This document shows, piece by piece, positions 54,901-64,000 of a DNA stretch of 64,000 nucleotides (within the stretch, counting starts at the first letter, position 1; every line of letters begins with the position of its first letter). Both the position numbers and the translations under genes were made by a program. Source of the DNA: Aphis gossypii (lineage: Eukaryota; Arthropoda; Insecta; Hemiptera; Aphididae); NCBI RefSeq assembly GCF_020184175.1, contig NC_065531.1, positions 83,794,604-83,858,603 on the forward strand, written 5' to 3'. The notes under the pieces were generated by a model. It was given only the letters and a program-made list of their open reading frames with translations, was not told the DNA's origin and searched no databases.

Positions 54901-57900
54901 GACATGGTTGATATTGACTAATAAATTAATTACATGTAATGATGTTAAAAAACTTTAATTTAACTTACCGAATCGATAAAATAATATTACATAAAAAAGC
55001 CAACTTCAGATATAAATGACGACCCATCCGTTTTCGTCGTTCAGAATAGTTTTTGATATACAATGATCTATTATTGAATTAAATTTAACACATTCATTAC
55101 AGTAACCTACTTAATAAGACCAAGTACTTAAAATCTAACATACTGGAAAGCAAATTTACCAGTTTATATTTTAGGCTTGTTTTTGGAAATTAATATTTTA
55201 TCAACGAAACTTCCTCATTATCGTTATTTATGTAAAACTATTTGAAAACATAGTCACCATTGTTATAACGTTATATTATATTGACATAATATCACAATTG
55301 TTAACAATTATTTCTAATACTAAAGTTACAATGTAAAATTTTCAGCTAAGTTTTAAATTTGCAACAATAACATTGGTGAAATAACAGTATGTTAATTGTC
55401 AACACTTAAGACAGTTACCAATATTATTATTAACAATATTTGAATACGTAAAGTATGTAAAATTTCAAAAAACAACAGGTCAATAAGTGATCTAACTATA
55501 ATGTTTTTTTTTCAAAAAAATCTCAAGTACTACTAACAGAAAGCACGACGAGAGCTGATAATTAAAAAATATATATATACATTATTATCAGTCATGAATT
55601 TAATATAATATTAGGTATTTATGTGCGGATACATAGTTTTGTTGTTTCATTGTACAGACTACAGTGTGCTTCAGTCAATGTACTACACGTTCATCTGTGA
55701 TTTTTAAAGAAAATTCATTGATCCAGTTTAACGTATACCTATAATATATATTATATATATTGAAAGTAGGTACAACAGTGGTCCTCAGTACAGATAGTAA
55801 GCAATTTTATAAGTATTTTTTATTTTTGTCGTAGTGATATTTTAGGATTTGATGCATAAAATATGCTTATTATATTTTATGAACGCTTAAAGTTTAACAA
55901 CTTGTTTCAACAAGTTTTCGAAGTAATATATTCATTTCGCATAATAACACCTCTTCTAAAACGCTCCGATTATTACAAATCTAAACTTAATAATATTATA
56001 TATATTAAACATCACAAGAAAATAAGAACTTAAGTATTGTACAAATGTGGTCAACCCTGCAGGGTGTAAAAAGTGCAAATATGGCCTTGAGTGAATGAGT
56101 GTATATTAGGTTCCATTTCCGAGTTCGAGAAGTTCAAGTAAATTTTCATTAGGTAAATTACTGTAATGGATGTATAAAATAATTGTATATTACAAAATAA
56201 TTCTAAGTTAACTAGACGACTGGGTCATTATTATATTTCTAAATTTAGTCATATTCTATGTATTATATCCTATTATATTTTTATTTTCTTAACTCGGCAG
56301 TTTCAGATACTACGTAATTGTTGTCAAAAACATTGTTAAGTTTATTGCAACTTACTGAAGAATAATATGAATAGGTTCATAGTGTAAAAATAGTAAAAAT
56401 ATTTCTAAAATTCTATATAAAACGAAACTTTTTATTAAATGAAATATTTTTGTGAACAATAATCAAATTAGAACCAAAATGATTTTATTCAAAATATATT
56501 TCTTTTATTGCCCGTTGAAACTTCATAGTATGAAAGTTTTACTACATAAATAATAAGTACCTATAATCAATATTTGTCGAACAATTTCTTGTCTCAATAA
56601 TAATATCCCTTTCTGAATTACAATAGACAATAAAATCAATTTCGTTAAAAAATGGTGTAGCTTAATTTTCTAAAATTAGAACTTTTCATTTTAATACCAA
56701 TATACATAACTTACTCAGCTCAGAACCTAAAAAAAATTTAATGGAAACAGAAAAAATGTAGAAAAACAATACAACATCTATTACCATTTACCATCAATAT
56801 ATGAAATTACTTTTTAATTTTATTTTCTATCATATCAATGATCCACAGTGAAAATGAGTTCAGTACGCGTCAAACCATGTATCACCCTGTATATATCTGC
56901 AATAGTATACTTTATCGACACGATAAACATAATAATACATTATTATAATTATAATACAGCGCAGTATCTGCTTAACAATAGTACAACATGACTAATAATG
57001 CGTAGTTATCGCACGTACAAATTAACCACAGACGTGTATTATTTATTATATAGGTACGTGGTAGGTGTATATGTAAGCCGTATATACGCGAGTAATGTGA
57101 CGTATACAATATCGTGCATTATCGAAACTTCTTTTGGTCCAAGAGATAAGAATAAGACGTGTTCGTAGGTTTTAGTCGGAACTACTTAGATACAGGCGAT
57201 ATAGCATATTATACTGTAGTATTGCAATAGAATAACTATAATAATGATTAATGGCAATACTTCAATGACCAATAAACTATGATGATTGTTGTTAATTTAT
57301 TTACGTCCAAGTAGACAATTTTCGACATAATACTATTATAGTACATTTTTAAAGTAGGTATTCATAATAAACAAGTATAGTTGATGGAGGTAACGCATTA
57401 ATGGTTTTGATTATAATTTAAAGATGATTTTACATAAGTTATACCTAATATGATAACAATGATAACAATTAACAATTATAATAATATTTATGGAGACCGT
57501 AGAAGACGACAAACAAAATTTAGCAATGTTAAAAACCATGTGAACTTTTTCCATCCCTTTCGTTCTGCACTAAACAGACTTGATTGCGAACGATTCTTAT
57601 TGAGACGACTTTCTTTAAGAACATGATTACGGGCGATTACAATACCTTGTATATAGCTCAAAAATAGCAACACAGAAAATCAGTTTACGAATGAGTGCTA
57701 TTAGGTGTTTCCGTAAGGCATGTGCTGGTTTAGAAGTGAGGTTGAAAAATAAAAGTCAGATAAACAAATTAAGCGACCACTCATCTTGCAATCTTGTAGA
57801 TTATTGAGTCCAAGATGAATAGCCGGTGTTCAGGGTGGGGGGGTTACAAATATGAATATAAATCGATCAAAAGTAAATATTGAACATAATATCGTAATAT

Positions 57901-58550
57901 ACTTACTAAGTAGTATACCTCATAAATAATAACATAAGAAAGTAAATTTTTATTCATCACATGTCTGGAAAATACTTATGTTAGGTTAGGTTTTTATGTA
58001 TATACAATCATAAGAGAGTACTCTGGTTAACGTGCAATTTTCGGTAATTCTTTTATTTTGTGTCTTTTATTTGCTGTAATTCTGGAATAGGTTTTGTCCT
58101 ATAGTTACACAATAGGATATGTATATTTTCGGTCAAGGCACAAAAATATGAGGACTATTCTCAACGGTCCGACTAAGCAGGGTGCCAAATATAATATGAC
58201 TATAGAAAATGACTCGGAGGTTGGATAGCATACCTATACGCATACACATCATAATAACAATATATTATATTAGGTATTTATTATTATTTTTTCGTGTACA
58301 GGCGGCATACATGATCGTAGACGAAATGCACGAAGAACACCCGGAACTACTAAAAGACCAGTACTGGGACGAGGTAGTGCCCAAAGACCTGCCGTACACG
58401 GTGGCATCGGAACACTATAGGCGCGAGGAGCCCAAGGGGTCAGCTGATTGCTATAAGGTCAAGGAATCGGATTCGTTGTATGCGAATATGGCACCGATGC
58501 ATCACATGCACAGGAAGACAGCGGTGCCCGAGGACGTGTACGCAGACTAC
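27902..58550 (+). CDS. Best: bestrophin, Ca2+-activated anion channel
   Basis: Coding exons: 27902-27972, 39137-39247, 39612-39786, 40522-40651, then either 42746-42987 or 45640-45878, then 52122-52256, 52394-52501 and 58302-58550; all phases agree, giving 407 (or 406) aa to this point. The protein starts MTVSYSRLVA, keeping the Ala10 of the Ca2+ clasp. WRGSVYKLVWRELAAYLMVY covers the first membrane segment. VPLTFAMSFYVGLVVKRWWE holds the pore neck (V77, F81, F85, matching human I76, F80, F84). DERGRLMRRNIVRYAVLAYV follows. The acidic Ca2+ clasp is PFGEDDDDIELNW, followed by the AAYMIVDEMHEEHPELL tail. Bestrophins are pentameric plasma-membrane or ER chloride/bicarbonate channels. Intron 1 is 11.2 kb. 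A strong GTGAGT donor follows 58550; a tiny last exon may end the protein at 58686. Confidence 0.96.
28229..28930. mobile_element. 702-bp foldback element with TA target duplication (Tc1/mariner-like MITE)
   Basis: It starts CAGTGTGTTTACCAATTTAAGG and ends as the inverted match CCCTAAATTAGTGAATACACTG, flanked by TA on both sides (28227-28228, 28931-28932). The arms stay complementary over most of the element. They share CGGCCGGATTATATTGAAAT, GTATATAAATAC, ATAGATACATTT, a TGGTTCTAAATTCAAATTTGACTGA region and CTTTTTGAATATTTTTA. The centre is an (AT)n run. No open frame for a transposase. It lies in bestrophin intron 1. Confidence 0.85.
29143..29312. mobile_element. fragment of a G-rich repeat, probably transposon-derived
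   Basis: A 12-G run is followed by CGTCAGGCGAGAATCTGAAG, GGGGGACTAAGGGGCAGCC, TACCCCTTCGGCC and later AGATCCGCTCCTGGGGGAGG. Such G/C-run blocks ending in GATCCGCTCCTG resemble transposon termini. The partner terminus was not found. Confidence 0.35.
33398..33578. mobile_element. 181-bp non-autonomous hAT element in bestrophin intron 1
   Basis: The ends TGGTGACATATTTT and AAAATACGTCACTG are imperfect inverted repeats. Both flanks carry the same octamer GTTTTATA (33390-33397 and 33579-33586). The 8-bp duplication and the GTGRCRTA terminus place it with the element at 4587-4854. Confidence 0.75.
35160..35226 (+). promoter_or_regulatory. candidate alternative first exon of bestrophin within intron 1
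   Basis: A G+C-richer block ends CGCGACCAG followed by a strong GTGAGA donor at 35227. It begins with an inverted AGTGTAATCAAAACTTTACACT. There is no in-frame start leading into the next coding exon, so any role would be as an untranslated exon of a shorter transcript. Speculative. Confidence 0.2.
37080..38230. repeat. dispersed AT-rich repeat copy in bestrophin intron 1
   Basis: The left part has GTACGGAGCAATGAATGTATT and TTTCTGTCTGTCATTACATT. The right end has CGTATACAATTATATATCA, TTGAATTCAAATTTAACAC and ATTCATAACAGT. The right-end motif recurs at 55010-55130, and the middle resembles 19080-19500. It is probably an old transposon family without coding capacity here. Edges approximate. Confidence 0.5.
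42746..42987 (+). CDS. Best: bestrophin exon 5, version A (mutually exclusive)
   Basis: 242 bases after a CACAG acceptor, completing the split Gly codon of exon 4 and ending in phase 0 at CAG before GTCAGC. It encodes IMLESEKKIVEMMDERSPG, MSKYWMPLVWATNIINRARK, ESLISSDQVVQTLLVELSDI and RRRLGSLISYDTVCVPLVY, then TQ. The acceptor has a poor pyrimidine tract and is preceded by a T/G-rich stretch, suggesting regulated use. It encodes the cytosolic helices between the second and third membrane segments. Residue 210, matching human aperture residue I205 in my alignment, is Gln. Confidence 0.93.
44435..44469. repeat. CAG-rich trinucleotide tract between the alternative exons
   Basis: Imperfect CAG/CAA/CGA units over about 35 bases. 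It lies in the intron between exon versions A and B, inside a G+C-richer block from about 44320. It may be a splicing-regulator binding site or part of a cryptic promoter; no coding context is evident. Confidence 0.7.
44741..44776. repeat. GAGA tract between the alternative exons
   Basis: GGAAGAGAGAGAAAGAGAGA continues to GATAGAGAGAGG. (GA)n is the recognition motif of insect GAGA-binding factors such as Trl and CLAMP. The position, about 0.9 kb before exon B, makes a regulatory role plausible but unproven. Confidence 0.75.
45640..45878 (+). CDS. Best: bestrophin exon 5, version B (mutually exclusive)
   Basis: 239 bases after a GGGCGTAG acceptor, with the same entering phase 1 and leaving phase 0 as version A, ending CAG before GTCGGT. 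It encodes LMMDSEKEILEAVEAKTAM, TNYWIPLTWATNIINRARRE, KLISNDHMVQTILLEMSDM and RYRLGSLIGYDNVNIPILY, then SQ. It is one residue shorter than A and roughly 60% identical by eye, with the YW.PL.WATNIINRAR core unchanged. The aperture-equivalent residue is His209 instead of Gln. Both copies are intact and look under purifying selection. Confidence 0.93.
48728..49040. mobile_element. 313-bp non-autonomous hAT element with perfect 8-bp target duplication
   Basis: The ends CAGTGTTTTCCAACC and GTTAGGAATCACTG are imperfect inverted repeats of the CAGTGNTTCCCAACC type. CATTAGAG is duplicated exactly on both sides (48720-48727, 49041-49048). The interior has C-runs and AT-rich filler, with no transposase. 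It sits in the bestrophin intron after exon B. Confidence 0.88.
49850..50062. promoter_or_regulatory. CpG-rich island inside a bestrophin intron
   Basis: About 200 bases of strongly raised G+C with many CG dinucleotides (TCTCGCGGATCGTG, CCCGCGACGAACG, GGTTGCCGCGAACCCCGAGG, TCGGCTGTCGGCGG). No exon joins in phase, and all frames contain stops. A regulatory element, an internal promoter or an unrecognised RNA gene are all possible. Confidence 0.35.
55010..55130. repeat. fragment related to the repeat end at 38140-38210
   Basis: It shares GTTTTTGATATACAATGATC and TTGAATTAAATTTAACACATTC, then ATTACAGT, in the same order as TTTTTCGTATACAATTATAT with TTGAATTCAAATTTAACACATTC near 38145-38200. Confidence 0.6.
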
Positions 58551-58680
58551 GTGAGTACAATATAATATATAAATAATAACAATATAATAATCGATATATT
58601 AAAATATTATTGTTTATATTTTGTAATTCGTAATTCATCATTTTTGTTATTATTATTGTTTATATATAAACATTGGACAG

Positions 58681-58686
58681 GCGTGA
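58681..58686 (+). CDS. Best: candidate terminal codons of bestrophin
   Basis: A possible acceptor TTGGACAG ends at 58680. In phase 0 after exon 58302-58550 the next codons are GCG TGA, ending the protein as DVYADYA (408 or 407 aa). AATAAA at 58918-58923 would serve as poly(A) signal. The acceptor has a poor pyrimidine tract, and a longer C-terminal tail from exons farther right cannot be excluded. Confidence 0.35.
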   Translation, partial: A

Positions 58687-59393
58687 TCATCGTTTGGGTT
58701 AACCCCCTAACTCGCCATCATCCACACGCCAATCAATCACCTTTATCCTTAATTGATATCCTGATATACCCTCTTATTCGACGACCAATGTTAACCATGA
58801 TAAACCATTGATAAACCAATGTTTCTTTTTAAGTTTTCAGCAGCTACAGCTGCATTATAGCTAGAAATCGGTTTTATAGTTACAAATTACTAGGCTGATG
58901 TCCTGTCCGATCGTGATAATAAATTGTACCTACATGCGAATCACGTGCCACACCGAGTCGTCGCGTGTTAGTATTGTCATTATTATTTCGCAAAAATATT
59001 CGAATAGATGCTTAACGTCGCTTCCTCATTCCTTTACAACAGATTAATTTTATATTTTCAACGTAACAGTAAAACTTCCTATTCGTACACATATATACGA
59101 TTATTAAAAACATACCAGAAATACACTGTATACCTAATTGACTTTATCTCATAAGTCGATCATTTATAACCAACTTTTAAGACTTATAGAACTAATAAGT
59201 GTACAACTATACGTTAAAACTTCTATTTAATAAAATCTCACAAGGAACAAAAATAAAAAATCGTATTTTAGAGGAATTCGTTAAATAAAATTAAAGCATA
59301 ATTAAAAATAGTTTATTTTTGGGTGCCATTTCATTAAAATCTAATTAATTGAGAATAAAGGTATTTTAAATCGACTGATGTGATCTATTATAA

Positions 59394-59553
59394 CAGCGGT
59401 TTCCAACCTGGGGTACTTGACATGATCTCGAGGGGTACGCGAAAAAAATTATTTTTTGTTTATTTATATTCTAAATTGATATTTGGGGTATATTTGATAT
59501 AGTGGTGAGAGAGGTCTAGGAGTACGTGAATGAAAAAAGGTTGAGAACCGCTG
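59394..59553. mobile_element. 160-bp non-autonomous hAT element
   Basis: The ends CAGCGGTTTCCAACC and GGTTGAGAACCGCTG are inverted repeats with few mismatches. The flanks TATTATAA and AGTTATAA agree at 6 of 8 positions, as expected for an old 8-bp duplication. The interior GGGGTAC..AGTACGTGAA is typical of short hAT derivatives. Confidence 0.75.
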
Positions 59554-61396
59554 AGTTATAATGATGAAACATAGGCTTTAATAAATTTCTGCGTTGATCC
59601 ATACATCCTCTTGCATCGGTTAATGATGTATAATAGGTTCCGCAATCAGGAAACAAACACGTGAAATTCGATAAGTGTTTTAAATACTTTTAAAAATATA
59701 TATCTGTGTAATATTTAAAATACTTCAAAACATTTTTTTCTGAATAATATTATAAATTTATGTTCAAAGTATTCTTTACAGTACTAAATTACAATATTGT
59801 TACTGCTACAATAGTGCCGAATCATAAATATACGATTAAGTCGGCTTTTCGACCAATCATATCGTGTACTCTATTTTCTTTGTGAGAGATAGCCACTATT
59901 ACCTATTACTATACCTGTTTGACAAACTTAAATATATTTTCAAACCTTCGTGTATTTCAAATAACAATCCCTGTGCGTGTAAAAGTAATATAATTGTGTA
60001 CCTACTTACATCCAACACTCCCGTTGGGATGAATCTACTGCTCGTCGTGTTGAGATTAATGAACCCGGACGGGTATAAGTATAATATACTAAATTATAAA
60101 TTATAATTTATTGTGTCCACCGTGTTTATATTTTGGTTTTGATATTTTTTTTTCTGTACACACATGTTGGTATAATATGTGCGCGTACCTATATATTCGA
60201 TCGAAGGTCAAGCAGTCGTGTAGGAATGCATATCGCGGAGTTCCAGGCCCACTACAGTTCACAGGTGGCGGCAGTATAATAGTAGTTCATACATATATGC
60301 AATAAGTAGTAGTTATAATAATAATAATATGTATTATTGCTGCACTGCACTCGACTAGGTCGGTCCGATTACTATTATTTGTGTTTGCTATGTGTATACT
60401 ATACAGGTACCCTTCATTATAGTACCGTCTAACGATCTCGTCGACCACATTTACAATTTAAAAAAATCTTATATCTGTCTAAAATCTAAATATTTATTCT
60501 TTGTGCTATCATTTATTTCTTCAAAATTTAATGTTGTAGTTACGAGTTAGTTTTCATTCGATTGTATTTTGTTAAATTATTAACACTATACATTATAGTA
60601 AGGAACAAGAGACTTTTTTAGTTTTTATTTTTATTTATTATTATTATTATTATTTTTATGTCGATGCGAGTTGAATTCACAAATCGACTCGTTTTCTAAT
60701 TATGATTGCGCTTAATGCGCGTGCGTAATCGTAGTAAAATCGTAGTAAAATCCTCTACTCCTCTAATGAAATAATATATTAACCAATTATTATAATTATA
60801 ATAAATAATAATATACGTACAGTCGTACAATGTAGATGTAACATGTACCCAGATAAAATACATGGGTGGCTTTTGAGAAAGCAGAACATATACTCGTATG
60901 TTAATGTATGGAATGGATACTTTCCTTTATGTTTTTAAAATGTTTATGAATGTAATCAAATGTATGACATATTATAACGTTGCAATAGTTTGAGACGCTT
61001 ATCTCATATATTATATCTACGCGATTAATTTCTAATGGAAAACAATTCATTTAAATACCATACAATAAAAAATATTTTTATCATCATTCATTGTACTATG
61101 TTATAGGTTGTATATTATAAGGTTTTAAACATTTACAAAACCATTACAATTTAAGAATACGCTAAATCAACTATGTATTTTGTTATATATATATATTAAA
61201 CTAATATTATGAAATTCCGATTTTATAATAATCAACTGCCCAAACCCATTTATTCCAACATTTTAAATAATTAATTGTCTATTGACAGAAATTTTTGTTC
61301 TTTGAATATACCTACAGTTTGGGTAGTATAGTATCTAGTATTCTAGTATACTCGTATGCGAAAGTCTTATAATTGGACCTCTGAAATATACAAAAC

Positions 61397-61421
61397 ATGA
61401 CTAAATAGCCTATTTAGTCAT
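61397..61421. repeat. 25-bp palindrome with paired TGACTAA sites
   Basis: ATGACTAAATA and TATTTAGTCAT flank a GCC centre as exact reverse complements. TGACTAA resembles AP-1/Maf half-site motifs. No gene lies close, so function is uncertain. Confidence 0.6.
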
Positions 61422-63302
61422 ATTTAAAATATGGGTACACTGGTATGATCTCAACTTGCTAAAAATATTGTAGTCGGCGAAGGAATGTTTTTATTATTAC
61501 TATATGTTTAATTATAACGTAAACCTGTCTGCGTTCTTCGGCAGACAATACTAACAGCAGCCAGCAGCGAGCAGACAGTGGGACATTGCACACATGCGCA
61601 AAACCAAGTAGTGAGGTAGAGAACATACCAGTGTATTTAACCATATTACCAAAACCCTTATTGTCATTATAGCAGTGATCAAATCATACGCACAATATTT
61701 TAGTTTTTGATTTCAGCCGGTGGAAAAATAGTAATACCTACATGATTTGCAAACAAAATATAACTTACATTAACAATAAACTTTTTTTATAATGAATTTA
61801 TAATAATATTAAATAGTTAATAAGTGCAATAGTAAATAATAAATACCAATATCTTTGAGTATATAAATTTAGTTAGAGGCACTTCCGTGACTTCCTAAAA
61901 CTTCCAAAAACTGCGATAAATGAGAATTTTTTTTTGATATTGTAAATAGTTAACATATCTTTATTTACTTATTTTATATGTTAAAATAATTTCAAAACAT
62001 ATTTTAAAATATTACACTAAGCATAGATATTGATCAGTACAAAGTACAGTTTCTATTTATAACAAAAAAAAAAGATACCTGTATATATTTGTATTATTCA
62101 ACTACTGAGGAAACCTTCTTTAATAATTTTTAGATTCTGAGAAAAGTGAGGAAACTAAAAAAAAAATCGAATTAAAATTTAAAAAAAGTTTGAATGATCA
62201 TTCATTGTTACTGTTAGTAACTCCTGAAACCACAACAAAACATTCATTATTCATATGACATAGAAATACATTTTATTTTACTTAAACTGAGATAAACATT
62301 TTTGTATAATTACTTATCATGGAAAATCATACCTATTTATTCACGATAAACTACCAGTCTTAACAATTTATTTTTTCGTTACTGGAATGCGTAATGGTTA
62401 ACACCTTTACGGAAACAAAATATGTATATACAATATACATAATGAAAAAACTTATTTAGTGATACAAATAGGAATGAGTAACAGACAAAATAATCAATTA
62501 GCGATTGGTAATAACAAAAATTTCGTGAGAGAACGCAAAAACAATGAACGTATTTGTCAATAGTCTTTACTAAGTCGCAGAAAAATAATTTTAAAATAGA
62601 GTTCGTCATTCAATGGAGTATAATCTTGATTAATTTTGTACCATTTAACAAAACAATATTGTATTTCAACTATAATTTTTTTGTAACATACTATATTTTA
62701 ACTTATATAATTGAAGTTTGATTTTGAAACAATTAATCTTCCCTAAACACAGTAAACACTTAATTGAGCACAAGGACGCTATTTTCAAAATAGCACAGTC
62801 CCAGACGTATGATGAGTTGACGACCCTAACCTCTACTATACAGTATACACCCTAACCTAACCTATACAGTATACTAGCTCCCTATTTATCTATCGATATG
62901 AAGTTACCTACGTAAAATTTATCTCAAGTATATTTTAGGAGTGGCTATAACAATATGGGTTAGGTTAGTTATATTAAAGTTTCCAGGCGTCCTGTTTTAT
63001 TAAATTTGTTGCAGTGCCCCGAAAATTGTTATGGAGTTTTGACTAATCTCAAAAATATAATTTGTTATTATAAATTCATATTGAATAATTTGATAATTAC
63101 CTTTCTGTAAAATTTTTCGTTTTCGTATATATTTATTTTATCTAAAATGCCCATCTATATGGCTATATATATTATTATTATTTATATATATTTTCTTATA
63201 TTGAATGGATAATTACTTATCCGTAGCGACCGTACCTGTTAAAAATAAGCATAATCTAGGTATGCTTTTTTTTATCAAATTTCCGCCCTGTGTCCGCTAC
63301 TG

Positions 63303-63910
63303 GTTCACGTCATTTTGGTTTCAAATAAACCAATTTTTTTTTTAGAAATTATTCTAACTAGCGATTTTAATATGTTTATTATGCTACTATAGTAATAATA
63401 AAAAATTAAATTAATAAGATACGTAAAAACCCTGCAGATATCGGACTAAATGTTTATTTTAGAGTATTATTGTTTTCGTTATCGGGTTGTTTATTAAATG
63501 TTTTATTCGTTTAGATTATCGATTTACATATAGCCTGCATTACCTATACGGCCAGTATACCTGTAACATCGGTATCGATCGTTTCAAAATTTAAGATTTA
63601 GTGTTGTAATTTGAAACCTCTGGTATGAAGTATGTACCGATCACTTCAGTGGATGTAGAGAGTTCGTTTTCCACATATAAAAATATTCTGTCGGACAATA
63701 GAGTCAGTTTCACTACTGAAAATCTAGGGAAATACATGGTAAATAATTCTTTTTTTAATTTAAATTAATATTTCAAAATTTTTATTCATTTTAATAACTA
63801 GTTTATATTAATTTTCGGTCATGCTTTTTTAAAAAATAAATATGTTTCTTTGTTCATTTTTAAAACAATCGTGTGCGTTTTTTGTTGCTTATTATGGTTT
63901 AAAATCTGAG
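63303..63910 (+). repeat. dispersed ~0.6 kb repeat, copy 2
   Basis: Collinear with 18240-18867. It keeps GTATCGATCGTTTCAAAATT, CCTCTGGTATGAAGTATG, GTGGATGTAGAGAGTTCGTT, the initiator-like TCAGTT (63704-63709) and AAATACATGGTAAATAATT. It lacks the first ATG of copy 1 and the perfect TATCGATA. It is close to the window edge but appears to end inside it. Confidence 0.8.
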
Positions 63911-64000
63911 CCCTTTATATAATATATAATAGGTATGAAGTTATAATAAATTAATAGTATCTTTATGTATTTCGAGTAGAAGGGAAAAAACTATTTTGTC

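Larger units (their letters stand above)
58687..64000. other. right flank with no gene recognised
   Basis: AT-rich. It contains a short hAT element (59394-59553), small G+C-richer patches at about 60190-60280 and 61540-61620 whose open frames match no family I know, an inverted TGACTAA pair at 61397-61421, CCTAACCTAACC words near 62850, and a second copy of the dispersed repeat (63303-63910). The bestrophin 3' untranslated region probably occupies the first few hundred bases. Confidence 0.45.

Noticed and set aside
60111..60305. 64-aa + strand open frame in a G+C-richer patch
   Set aside because: No recognisable domain, no in-phase link to bestrophin exon 58302-58550 that I could establish, and the neighbouring frames are similarly open.
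61459..61644. 61-aa minus-strand open frame
   Set aside because: No splice partners or family; driven by a short G+C-rich block.
62820..62880. CCTAACCTAACC words resembling the insect TTAGG telomere repeat
   Set aside because: Only one or two units, repeated as part of a TATACAGTATAC-containing local duplication; not a telomeric array.

Overview
The window looks like nuclear genomic DNA of a small-genome arthropod, most likely an aphid. This rests on very AT-rich sequence, intron-bearing genes with GT..AG junctions, frequent TAGGTACCTA-like words, and many short hAT, Tc1/mariner-like and PIF-like repeats of the kind common in aphid assemblies. The species call is an inference; the gene calls rest on exon-by-exon translation with splice phases checked. 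No bacterial operon, CRISPR array, rRNA or convincing tRNA was seen.

Layout. (1) About 1-100: possible 3' tail of a + strand gene. (2) 1126-1529, minus: first two coding exons of a Kelch-repeat protein of the KLHDC3 (Peas) family, running off the left edge. (3) 5636-7733, plus: complete six-exon PTPA (PP2A phosphatase activator). (4) 8716-16044, minus: complete 24-exon kinesin-6 motor (KIF20 type, 973 aa), convergent with PTPA. (5) 16045-22081: intergenic, with a decayed hAT transposase and one copy of a dispersed ~0.6 kb repeat. (6) 22082-26593, plus: four-exon, 444-aa protein that I do not recognise, basic and serine-rich with an acidic patch. (7) 27902-58550 or 58686, plus: a bestrophin anion-channel gene spread over about 31 kb with an 11 kb first intron. 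(8) 58687-64000: no gene seen, but a short hAT element and a second copy of the dispersed repeat.

The most interesting feature is in the bestrophin gene. Two versions of the fifth coding exon (42746-42987 and 45640-45878) lie 2.65 kb apart. They share the same splice phases, so using either keeps the frame, while using both or neither breaks it: a classic mutually exclusive exon pair. They encode the cytosolic segment between the second and third membrane segments. In my alignment the residue matching the cytosolic aperture of human BEST1 (I205) is Gln in one version and His in the other, so splicing may retune the pore.

The genes are functionally unrelated neighbours: substrate-recognition Kelch protein, phosphatase activator, cytokinetic kinesin, unknown protein and chloride channel. 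Much of the remaining sequence is intron, AT-rich spacer and non-autonomous transposon remnants, several with exact target-site duplications.
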